From assembly GCA_947474365.1 (NCBI GenBank), contig CANJIU010000031.1, forward strand, positions 21,417 to 85,416: a stretch of 64,000 nt of DNA. Reading direction: 5' to 3'. Shown in pieces: positions 50,952-58,553 of this stretch. Source of the stretch: Opitutia bacterium (lineage in GTDB: Bacteria > Verrucomicrobiota > Verrucomicrobiia > Opitutales > Opitutaceae). The notes under the pieces are model-generated. The model was not told the origin of the DNA. It saw only the letters and a list, made by a program, of their open reading frames with translations, and ran no database searches. Made by a program: the position numbers and the translations under genes. The first letter of the stretch is position 1. Each line of letters opens with the position of its first letter.

Positions 50952-52361
50952 TCAGGTTTCCAATCCGGGTGGAATTTGCCGTGGCACGTTCAACTCGGCG
51001 CACTCGATGCTCGCGACGGGATATGCGCAATAGTCCGCAGCGAAGAACGCGCCGGGGCGGTGATTTCCACTTCGACCGATTCCGCCGAAGGGCGCGGCCC
51101 CGCTGGCGCCGGTGAGTGGTTGGTTCCAGTTGATGAGGCCAGCGCGCACTTCATCGCGGAAGCGGGCGTACCATGCGGGATCATCGGCAATCAGGCCGGC
51201 GGCAAGGCCGTAGCGGGTGGCGTTGGCCTCGGCGATGGCTGCGGAAAAATCAGGGACACGGATCAACTGCAGCACGGGTCCAAACAGTTCTTCATCGGGC
51301 CGGCCCGCGACAGCGGTCACATCGATCAGGCCGGGAGAAATCAAACCGGTGCCGGCGCGCAGGGGGCGTGAGGCGATCAACGCCGTTGCGCCCTGAGCGA
51401 GCAGGTTTTCCTGCGCGGCGAGGATCCGAGTTGCCGCGGCGGCGGAGATGACTGGCCCCATGAAGGGCTCCGGGCGGGCCGTATGGACTCCGACCCGAAG
51501 GCGGGATGTTATTCGAACGAGTTCGGCGATGAACGCGTCGCCCGCCGCTCCGGTTGGAACGATGAGGCGCCGGGCGCAGGTGCAGCGCTGGCCGGCGGTA
51601 AGATAGGCGGACTGGACGGTCAGGAGCGCCGCGGCCCGCAGGTCGCGCGGTGACCAGACGACCAGCGGGTTATTGCCGCCCAGTTCCAAGGCGAGAATCT
51701 TTTCCGGCGTGCGAGCAAACATTTCCGCCAACCAGAGACCGGTTTGCGCTGAACCGGTGAAGAAGAGCCCATCGATTCCCGGCGCGGTGGCGAGCGTGGC
51801 GCCAGTCTCACGTGCGCCCTGCACGATTTCCAAGATGCCGGCGGGCAGACCGGAATCGCGCCAGGCGTCCGCCATTTTTTCGGCAACGAGTGGAGCGTGT
51901 TCGCTGGGCTTGAATACGACGGTGTTGCCCGCGAGGAGGGCGGGCGCGATGTGGCCGTTCGGCAGGTGACCGGGGAAATTAAACGGACCGAACACCGCGA
52001 CGACACCGTGCGGCCGAAACCGGGTGATGGCCGCTCCGCCGGAAAACTCGGAATTGCGCCGATGATGCGCGGTGATGGAGAGTTCGATCTTGCCGATCAT
52101 CGCGTTGACCTCGGTGAGGGCCTCCCACGCCGGCTTGCCGATTTCCTGCGAGATCGCGTCGGCCAGTGCCGGACGCCGTTCCTCGAGAATCTTTGCATAG
52201 GCACGCAGGCGGTTCTCCCGTTCGGCCAAGGGGGTGCGTGACCATCCGGGAAAAGCGCTCCGGGCCCGCGCAATGGCCACGGCGACGGCGGCGGCTGACG
52301 TGGCCGGTCCAGTCCAGACGGTGGCGCCGGTGGCGGGATCGATGGAGGAAAAGTCGGTCAC
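50952..52361 (-). CDS. astD: N-succinylglutamate 5-semialdehyde dehydrogenase
   Basis: 469 residues with a GTG start that overlaps the astA stop (GTGA, 52358-52361). It is an ALDH-fold enzyme: VFGPFNFPGHLPNGHIAPAL, FTGSAQTG, E226 in ALELGGNNPLVVW and nucleophile C260 in AGQRCTCARR. It oxidises succinylglutamate semialdehyde with NAD. Family members follow this same motif order. Coupled to astA upstream and astB downstream. Confidence 0.95.
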   Translation of the reverse strand: MTDFSSIDPATGATVWTGPATSAAAVAVAIARARSAFPGWSRTPLAERENRLRAYAKILEERRPALADAISQEIGKPAWEALTEVNAMIGKIELSITAHHRRNSEFSGGAAITRFRPHGVVAVFGPFNFPGHLPNGHIAPALLAGNTVVFKPSEHAPLVAEKMADAWRDSGLPAGILEIVQGARETGATLATAPGIDGLFFTGSAQTGLWLAEMFARTPEKILALELGGNNPLVVWSPRDLRAAALLTVQSAYLTAGQRCTCARRLIVPTGAAGDAFIAELVRITSRLRVGVHTARPEPFMGPVISAAAATRILAAQENLLAQGATALIASRPLRAGTGLISPGLIDVTAVAGRPDEELFGPVLQLIRVPDFSAAIAEANATRYGLAAGLIADDPAWYARFRDEVRAGLINWNQPLTGASGAAPFGGIGRSGNHRPGAFFAADYCAYPVASIECAELNVPRQIPPGLET

Positions 52362-53377
52362 TTGAGCGGGACGAGCGTGAGGAATTCTCCGGGCTCAAGG
52401 TCGAGCGCCGCGGCGGTGGCACGGTCCAAGGAAACGGAGCCGTCGTCGTGTTCGATGGGTGTGCCAAGACCCGCGCGGAAATCGAGGGTGGCGCGGGCGA
52501 GGAGGAACAGATTTCCGCCGGCGGTGGTGGCGGTGGCGCTGCGCAGGCGCGCGGTGCGGGCGGCGCGGATCGTCCGGATGTTCTTGGTGGCCACGCGAAG
52601 CTGCGGGCCCGCGTCGAAGATATCGACTTCCGATGTCCGCTCGAACCCCTCGGCGATGAGCATCCGGAGCGCGGGCTCCGTGTGCGCGTGCACTCGCCCG
52701 ATCACGGCCTGGACCGCAGGGGGCAGGAGGGGAACGTAGATGGGATGATCGGGCATCAAATCGGCGATGAACGCCTTGTCGCCGAGCCCGCTGAGGAAGT
52801 CCGCCGCGTAGAAATCGAAGTCGAAAAACTGCCGGCCGACGGCCTCCCAGAACGGAGAGCGACCGGTCTGGTCGATGTAGCCGCGCAACTCGGCAATGAT
52901 CGTTTCTGAGAAACGCGCGGGAAACGTTCCGACGAACAGGAAACGGGCGAGGGAAAGGAGGCGGCCGGCGCCAACGCGGCGGTGATCGGGCTGAAGGAAG
53001 AGCGAACAGATTTCGGACGGACCTTGGTGCACCTCCCGGAGTTGCAGAACCGAGATCTGCTTTGTGATGCCGAGCGGGTGGTGTTCGAACTGCTCAGTCG
53101 TGATCTCGTAGCTGTAAAAGGGTTCGTAGCCGCCGACGCGAGCGGCGAGCCCGCTGGTGCCGACGATTTTCCGGGTGGCGGTGTCCTCGAGAACGAAGAG
53201 GTAGTACTCGCCGGCGGGCTTGCGCACGCGGGTGGCGAAGGCGCGAAGAGATCCGTCGATCCGGTCGCGGAGGAATTCGCTGCTGGCGGGGAGCGTGGTC
53301 AGGCCGCCGTCGATGGAGCCGGCGAGGTCGATCAAGCCGGGCAGATCGGACTCGCAGACGGGGCGGAGGAGGAGCAT
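52358..53377 (-). CDS. astA: Arginine N-succinyltransferase
   Basis: 339 residues from the ATG at 53377 (MLLLRPVCESDLPGLIDLAGSI), preceded by GGAG-like sequence; a longer frame upstream is unlike AstA. It transfers succinate from succinyl-CoA to arginine, the entry step of the AST route. It has the GNAT fold with LRPV..SDL..L, SEICSLFLQPDHRRVGAGRLLSLARFLF and the C-terminal DFAAGLG-like region (LDFRAGLGTPIEHDDG). It is 32 bases after the M20 gene. In E. coli the order is astCADBE; here astC and astE are absent. Confidence 0.95.
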   Translation of the reverse strand: MLLLRPVCESDLPGLIDLAGSIDGGLTTLPASSEFLRDRIDGSLRAFATRVRKPAGEYYLFVLEDTATRKIVGTSGLAARVGGYEPFYSYEITTEQFEHHPLGITKQISVLQLREVHQGPSEICSLFLQPDHRRVGAGRLLSLARFLFVGTFPARFSETIIAELRGYIDQTGRSPFWEAVGRQFFDFDFYAADFLSGLGDKAFIADLMPDHPIYVPLLPPAVQAVIGRVHAHTEPALRMLIAEGFERTSEVDIFDAGPQLRVATKNIRTIRAARTARLRSATATTAGGNLFLLARATLDFRAGLGTPIEHDDGSVSLDRATAAALDLEPGEFLTLVPLK

Positions 53378-53409
53378 GGTGCGAGGGCCGCGACAGTGAT
53401 GGGCGAGCG

Positions 53410-54591
53410 CTACACGACGATGGCACCGGTCGCGAAGCGGTGAAGAAAGAGCGCGGCGATCTGGGCCCGGCTCGCGAGGGAAGAGATCACGACGCATTCC
53501 CGACTACTGTGGAGGTGATCGCCGAGTGGGCCGACGCCATCAAGATTGGGCAGTCCCGCCGCGAACAGAAGATTTCCGTCGGAGCCGCCGCCGCTGTGCA
53601 CCCAATTGGGCGCGGTTTGACCGAGGTCACGCGCCGCCTGCTGCCAGGCGGAGAAAGCAGAAATTTCGGCGAGGCCACACTCTTTGGGCGGGCGGTTGAA
53701 GCTGCCGGAGAGTTCGAGACGGAAACCGTCGCGACTATTGGTCAGCGCGGCGAGCGCATGCAGACGGGCGAGCAAGGGCTCGCGGTCGGACACGCGCGTG
53801 ATGCGCACGTCGAGTTCGGATTGCGCGAAATCGGGAACGACGTTGGTCGCCGCACCTCCGCCGCGAATATTGCCGACGTTGACGAGGACGCCGGGGAGTT
53901 CGTCGGGAATTTTCGCGGCGGCGAGGAGGAACTCGGCGAGGGCGAGAATCGCGTTCCGGCCGGGATTGGGGACTTGCGCGGCGTGAGCGGAACGGCCGTG
54001 GCAGGTCGCGGTGAAACTGCCGGTGCCCTTGCGCGACTGCACCAGATCACCGGTCGGGCGCGCGGGCTCAAACACGAGCGCGAAACGATGACGTTGGGCG
54101 GCCTCGACGAACAAGGGGGCGCTGCCGTGCGAGCCGGTCTCCTCGTCGGGCGTGAGCAGGACCTCCCAGCCGAGTGCCGGCGCGCTGGAGGATTTTTCCA
54201 GCGCCTGCAGCGCGGCGAGCATGACGACGACCCCGCCTTTCATGTCTGCCACGCCGGGGCCGCGAAGTGTGCCATCGTCGGAGTGGGTGCAGGTTTGGAA
54301 CGGGCTGTCGGCCTCGTAAACCGTATCGTAGTGGCCGTTGAGGAGAATCTGGCGGAGGGCATCTTGCCGCTGACGCACGCGCAGGGCGCGGGTCGTGGTG
54401 CCAGCGAGAGCTGGCTCGTCGACGATCGCCGACGGAAAGGCGCGGGTGAACGCGTCGCGCAGCGCACCGCGCATCCTTTCCAGTCCGGCGAGATTCCCGG
54501 AGCCGGAGTTGATGTTCGCCCAGGAATCGAGCAGCGCGACGAGCGCCGGTGTTTGCGCGGGCAGGGCGGTGATGGATTCGGGAAGGCTCAC
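53410..54591 (-). CDS. M20-family metallo-hydrolase of the cyanophycinase/ast operon
   Basis: 393 residues, cytoplasmic (no signal peptide). It is of the carboxypeptidase G2-like M20 class. Probable metal and catalytic residues: H87 (NGHYDTVY), D116 (GVADMKGG), E150/E151 (PDEETG), E175 (VFEPARPTG) and H361 (GDHLHSSRE), with the lid domain between about 190 and 300. It begins with a GTG overlapping the cyanophycinase stop (54588-54591). Candidate substrates are beta-Asp-Arg dipeptide or N-succinylglutamate (the AstE step, since no astE is present); both are amide bonds next to an acidic amino acid. The choice is not settled by sequence. Confidence 0.88.
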   Translation of the reverse strand: MSLPESITALPAQTPALVALLDSWANINSGSGNLAGLERMRGALRDAFTRAFPSAIVDEPALAGTTTRALRVRQRQDALRQILLNGHYDTVYEADSPFQTCTHSDDGTLRGPGVADMKGGVVVMLAALQALEKSSSAPALGWEVLLTPDEETGSHGSAPLFVEAAQRHRFALVFEPARPTGDLVQSRKGTGSFTATCHGRSAHAAQVPNPGRNAILALAEFLLAAAKIPDELPGVLVNVGNIRGGGAATNVVPDFAQSELDVRITRVSDREPLLARLHALAALTNSRDGFRLELSGSFNRPPKECGLAEISAFSAWQQAARDLGQTAPNWVHSGGGSDGNLLFAAGLPNLDGVGPLGDHLHSSRECVVISSLASRAQIAALFLHRFATGAIVV

Positions 54592-55586
54592 TTCTTTTCT
54601 GGAGTTGGGCCGTCGTCGACGATTTTGCCGTCTTTTGCCGCAACGGTACGACGTGTGACGGGGCGGTCGACCTGGAGGGTCGCGAGATCGAACGCGCTCT
54701 CCGGCCCGAGACCGATGACCTGCACGCCTCGCAGCACGAGGGGCTTTCCGGGCGCGATGACTCCGGGGGCGCGGGTGGGAACGACGAGCCAGGCCAGACC
54801 TTTCTTCTCGGTGAAGACTTTTGCGCGGGAGTCCGGTTCTATGCAGAGGGCAGTTCCCTCGTCGAGGCCGAGACCGACGAGACGGGCCGGCGCGGGATTT
54901 TCTTCGACGGAGAGGCGCGCGAGGAACGTGACCAACCGGCCGAGGCGCGCGCGGGCGGTGAAGTGGGAATCGGTGATCACGCCAACCAGCGGAGGCGCGG
55001 CGATGAAGTCGCGGCCCAGCGTGATGCTAGTGTCGAAAGGATTGCGCAGGGCCGCCTCGCTGGTGGAGGAATGTTGCAGGGCGGAGTAATAATATTGGCC
55101 GAGCACGGCGAGACCGGCGCTGGTGCCACCGAGCGGTTTGCTGGCGCGGAGGTGAGCGTTGAGCGCGGCCGCGACGGGCGTGTCTTTCCAATAGGTGACG
55201 TACTTCGACTGATCGCCGCCGGCGAGGAAGATGCCGTCAGCCTTGGCGATGATCTCGAGCACGCGCGGATCGCGGGCGGCGGAGGCATCGTTGAAACGGA
55301 TGGACTCGACGGAGTCGACGCCGCCGATTTTGTTGAAAATGTAGTCGTTGTAGCCGTCCGTGCCGGAGGCGCGGAGGACCACGATGTCGCCGCCACCGGC
55401 ACACGCGACAAACCACTTCCACGCGGCAGTGACGTCACCGCCGCCGCCCGAGAGAAAGAGCCCGGCGCGGGTTTTGGCCGGCGTGGCGTCAGCGGGATTG
55501 CCCGTGAGCCAATAGTCGTAGCTCGCCGCAAACAACCCGGATGTGAGGGCAGAGAGCAGGGCGACGGCAAGGCACAGGCGGCGCAT
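54588..55586 (-). CDS. Secreted cyanophycinase (peptidase family S51)
   Basis: 332 residues. A signal peptide covers residues 1-20 (MRRLCLAVALLSALTSGLFA), so it acts in the periplasm or outside. Conserved S51 features: GGGDVTAAW, GGDQSKYV (123-130), the nucleophile S156 in GGTSAGLAVLG, H208 in DSHFTARARLGRL and E243 in LDEGTAL, corresponding to the Ser-His-Glu set of CphB. Cyanophycinase cleaves cyanophycin to beta-Asp-Arg dipeptides. It is the first gene of the minus-strand operon with M20 and ast genes; a 16-bp palindrome lies 64 bases ahead of its start and is shared with the oppA side. Other beta-aspartyl substrates are possible. Confidence 0.9.
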   Translation of the reverse strand: MRRLCLAVALLSALTSGLFAASYDYWLTGNPADATPAKTRAGLFLSGGGGDVTAAWKWFVACAGGGDIVVLRASGTDGYNDYIFNKIGGVDSVESIRFNDASAARDPRVLEIIAKADGIFLAGGDQSKYVTYWKDTPVAAALNAHLRASKPLGGTSAGLAVLGQYYYSALQHSSTSEAALRNPFDTSITLGRDFIAAPPLVGVITDSHFTARARLGRLVTFLARLSVEENPAPARLVGLGLDEGTALCIEPDSRAKVFTEKKGLAWLVVPTRAPGVIAPGKPLVLRGVQVIGLGPESAFDLATLQVDRPVTRRTVAAKDGKIVDDGPTPEKK

Positions 55587-55649
55587 GGATTAGAGTTTCA
55601 CCCGACGAAGCGCTGCGAGGCTAGGTCGAAGCGGACGGTGGCGTGAGAT

Positions 55650-55665
55650 TACCACCTTGGTGGTA
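55650..55665. promoter_or_regulatory. Putative operator in the cyanophycinase/oppA divergent promoter
   Basis: TACCACC-TT-GGTGGTA, two 7-base arms with a 2-base spacer. It lies 64 bases ahead of the cyanophycinase start (minus) and 49 bases ahead of the oppA-like start (plus). A 14/16 match, TACTCCCTTGGTGGTA, occurs ahead of the TonB receptor (61522-61537). Two-fold symmetry fits a dimeric HTH regulator such as the LuxR-type protein encoded nearby. Confidence 0.7.
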
Positions 55666-55713
55666 TCGGTTTTGGGCTGCGCGGGGTCGGACCGTGAATC
55701 AGCGTCTGCGGGC

Positions 55714-57318
55714 ATGAATCGAATTTGCGGAACGAGTTTGGCGTTGCTGCTCGTGGTGGCGGGATGCGCGCGGAGGGAAACACCTGTGGCGGCGGGAGAC
55801 CGCGATCAAATCATGTATCGGGGCAACGCGTCGGAGCCGGAGTCGCTCGATCCCTATCTCGTGCGCGGAGCGGTGGAGTGGACGATTGTCGGCGGGCTAT
55901 TTGAAGGCTTGGTGACACCGGACATGGCAACACTGGAGCCGCGGCCGGGTGTGGCGGAGAGGTGGGAGGTGTCGGCGGACGGACTGCAGTACACATTTCA
56001 CCTGCGAAGCGACGCGCGATGGAGCGACGGATCGCCGGTGACGGCGAGGGACTTCGAATATGGAGCGCGGCGGTTGCTGGCGCCCCGATTGGGGGCGGCG
56101 CACGCGGAGAACAATCTGTTTTTCGTGCGCGGGGCCCGGGATTACCAGGCGGGTCGGACGAAGGATTTTACGACGGTAGGGGTAAGGGCAAGAGACGAGC
56201 GGACCATCGAGATCGCGCTCGCGCGACCGACGCCGTTTTTTCTGTCGGCGCTGTACTTGTTCTTCCCTGTGCCGCAGGCGGTAGTCGAGAAGTTTGCCGC
56301 GATGGATGAGCGCGTGAACAATTGGATCCGCCCCGGCAATCTGGTGGGAAACGGACCGTTCCAGTTGAAGTCATGGCGGCAAAACCAGGGAGTCGTGCTG
56401 GAGCGCAACCCGCGCTATTGGGATGCCGCGCGGGTGCGTTTGCGGGAAATCCATTTTCTGCCGATTGAGAACGCGCCGTCCGAGGAAAATGCCTTTCGGA
56501 CCGGGCAGCTGCACCTCACGAGTTCGGTGCCGTTGAACAAAATTGCCGTCTATGAACAGGAGCGGCCGGACGCGCTCAAGGTGGTCGATGACCGGGGAAT
56601 TTATTTTTACGCGTTCAACGTGGCGAAACCACCGTTCAATGATCGCCGGGTGCGGCAGGCGTTGTCGCTCGCGGTGGATCGCGAGCGGCTGACCCGGCAG
56701 GTCATCAAGGGCGGCAAGCAGCCGGCGTGGAATTTCACTCCGCCCGGCACGGGTGGCTATTCGGCACGGGGACGGCTGGCCTTTGATCCGGAGTGGGCGC
56801 GGGCACTGTTGCGGGAGGCGGGCTTTGAGGGCGGAAAAAATTTCCCGGCGGCAGAGCTGCTGGTGGACTCGCGCGAGCACCACCGGGTCATCGCCGAGGC
56901 GGTGCAGCAGATGTGGCGGCAGCATCTCGGGCTGACGGTGGCGTTGCGGAATGAGGAGACGCAGGTGCTCAATGCGTCGAAGCGCCAGATGGATTTTCAG
57001 ATAGTGCGGGGCTCGTGGAACGCGACCACCTACCAGGATCCATTTTACTTTCTTGGCGCGTGGCAGACGGGCGGACTCTACAACGAGTCGAAGTGGTCGA
57101 ACCTGGAATTCGACCGGATGATCGACGCCACGTGGACGGTGGACGCGGCGGGGCGCGAGGCGGCGTTTCAACGGGCGGAGGAGATTTTCCTGGAGGACGT
57201 TCCGGCCATCCCGCTCTTTTTTTCCACCCAGACGATGCTGATGAGTCCGAGCGTGAAGGGCTGGCAGCCGCGGCCGTTTGCGGATCGCCGGCTGAAGGAA
57301 ATGTGGTTGGAGCGATAG
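55714..57318 (+). CDS. OppA-like peptide-binding lipoprotein
   Basis: 534 residues from the ATG at 55714. Lipobox LLVVAGC with C18 makes it a lipoprotein. The body is a family 5 solute-binding protein (SBP_bac_5): RGNASEPESLDPYLV, WEVSADGLQYTFHLRSDARWSDGSPVTARDFEYGARRLL, LVGNGPFQLKSW, FNVAKPPFNDRRVRQALSLAVDRERL. Such proteins bind di- or oligopeptides for an ABC importer, whose permease and ATPase genes are not in the window. A plausible cargo is beta-Asp-Arg released by the divergently encoded cyanophycinase. A LuxR-type gene follows after 52 bases. Confidence 0.88.
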   Translation: MNRICGTSLALLLVVAGCARRETPVAAGDRDQIMYRGNASEPESLDPYLVRGAVEWTIVGGLFEGLVTPDMATLEPRPGVAERWEVSADGLQYTFHLRSDARWSDGSPVTARDFEYGARRLLAPRLGAAHAENNLFFVRGARDYQAGRTKDFTTVGVRARDERTIEIALARPTPFFLSALYLFFPVPQAVVEKFAAMDERVNNWIRPGNLVGNGPFQLKSWRQNQGVVLERNPRYWDAARVRLREIHFLPIENAPSEENAFRTGQLHLTSSVPLNKIAVYEQERPDALKVVDDRGIYFYAFNVAKPPFNDRRVRQALSLAVDRERLTRQVIKGGKQPAWNFTPPGTGGYSARGRLAFDPEWARALLREAGFEGGKNFPAAELLVDSREHHRVIAEAVQQMWRQHLGLTVALRNEETQVLNASKRQMDFQIVRGSWNATTYQDPFYFLGAWQTGGLYNESKWSNLEFDRMIDATWTVDAAGREAAFQRAEEIFLEDVPAIPLFFSTQTMLMSPSVKGWQPRPFADRRLKEMWLER

Positions 57319-57370
57319 CACCCACGTCGCGCGCCTTGACGTCGTGCGGCCGGGCGGGCGAGCGTGCGGC

Positions 57371-58525
57371 ATGAAAAAGACGCACGGGCGGAAGGCGGAG
57401 CCACTCCCGCCGGAGGCGTCGCTGTTTCCCCTGCACGCGGCGTTGGAAGTCGAGGACCTGGGACGAGCGGTGTTGCCGTTGCTGCGAGCGGCGTTTGCCC
57501 CGACGGTGCGGGCGACGCTCTTTCTCGGGCATTTTGAAATGCGCGAGGCGCGGCGGGTGTTCACGGACCCGCCGATCGCGGAGGCGACCGAGTGGTACAA
57601 GGAACGCGGCCGGATCAATCCCTTCACGCCGTATATCAGCGCGCACCGGCGAATCACCCACTACCGGTTTTCTGATGTCGTGGGATTACCAGAGAAATTC
57701 CGGGCGACTGAGTTTTATCGGCGCTTCGCCAAGGCGGAGGGCTGGGCGGACGGGATGTCCGGGCTGTTCTGGCGCGGCGATCAGGTGAAGGCGATGTTCA
57801 GTGTGTACCGCGGGCCGGGTGGTCCGGAGTTTGGGGCGGCCGACGTCGCGCGGTTGCTGGAATTGCGTCCGTATCTTGAGGTGGCGATCGACCGGGTGCA
57901 GTTGCTTCATGCCGAACGCCTCCATCGACGGGTGTTGGAGGAATTCAACCGACACATCCCGCTTGGATTGATGCTGCTCGACTGGGAGCTGAACCCGGTC
58001 TTCACGAACACCGAGGCGGTGAAGGAATGTGCGGTGTGGTGTCATGGACCCGGGGTGGCGCGCGGGCTGATCACGCGGGACCGCCTGGAATTGCCGGCGT
58101 CGATTCGGGCGGTGTGCGAACGGATTCGCGGGGAAATTCTTCACGCGAATGCAAAGGACCGGCCAAAGTTTGCCCGGGCGTTGGAGCGTCTGGCGCATCC
58201 GACGATTCCGGATCGCCTAGCGGCGGTGTCAGCGGTGAACGCCTCCGCGGGCCTGCTCGCGACGCCGGGATTTTTGGTGGTGCTGGAAGATCGCAGCCTC
58301 GAGCGTCAGCCCTCGGCGCGCGTGCCTTTGGAAAAGCAGCGATTGTTGTGGGTGCTCACGCCCAGCGAACGCGAGGTGGCGCTCTTGATTTGCGAAGGAT
58401 GCTCGAATGCGGAAGTGGCGCGGCGGCTGAAGAAGAGCCCCCTCACGACCAAGAAGCAGCTCACGTCGATTTTCGCGAAACTGAAGGTGCCGTCGCGCGG
58501 TCGGCTGATGGCGCTCTTGCGGTGA
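57371..58525 (+). CDS. LuxR-type transcription regulator
   Basis: 384 residues from the ATG at 57371; an upstream in-frame start would fall close to the oppA-like stop. A long N-terminal part of about 310 residues looks like one or two sensory modules of the GAF/PAS type (no clear family; REFERENCE points are FLGHFEMREARRVFTD and IPLGLMLLDWELNPVFTN). The C-terminal LuxR/GerE HTH is clear: LTPSEREVALLICEGCSNAEVARRLKKSPLTTKKQLTSIFAKLKVPSRGRLMALL. Lying between oppA and the TonB receptor, it is the natural candidate for binding the two shared palindromes. The signal could be a peptide or amino acid, which is inference. Confidence 0.85.
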   Translation: MKKTHGRKAEPLPPEASLFPLHAALEVEDLGRAVLPLLRAAFAPTVRATLFLGHFEMREARRVFTDPPIAEATEWYKERGRINPFTPYISAHRRITHYRFSDVVGLPEKFRATEFYRRFAKAEGWADGMSGLFWRGDQVKAMFSVYRGPGGPEFGAADVARLLELRPYLEVAIDRVQLLHAERLHRRVLEEFNRHIPLGLMLLDWELNPVFTNTEAVKECAVWCHGPGVARGLITRDRLELPASIRAVCERIRGEILHANAKDRPKFARALERLAHPTIPDRLAAVSAVNASAGLLATPGFLVVLEDRSLERQPSARVPLEKQRLLWVLTPSEREVALLICEGCSNAEVARRLKKSPLTTKKQLTSIFAKLKVPSRGRLMALLR

Positions 58526-58553
58526 CGTCCGCGACCAAACGACGACGCGGCCG

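Noticed and set aside
53410..54591. M20 gene equated with CphZ
   Set aside because: As I recall CphZ belongs to the AstE/aspartoacylase family; the motifs here are M20, so only a functional analogy is proposed.
53440..55089. 549-codon plus-strand frame opposite the M20 and cyanophycinase genes
   Set aside because: Antisense shadow of high-GC genes: Gly/Arg/Glu-rich, no domain, and the opposite strand has clear enzymes.
56371..57657. 428-codon minus-strand frame opposite the oppA-like gene
   Set aside because: Arg/Pro-rich shadow without motifs; the plus strand has a lipobox and SBP_bac_5 motifs.
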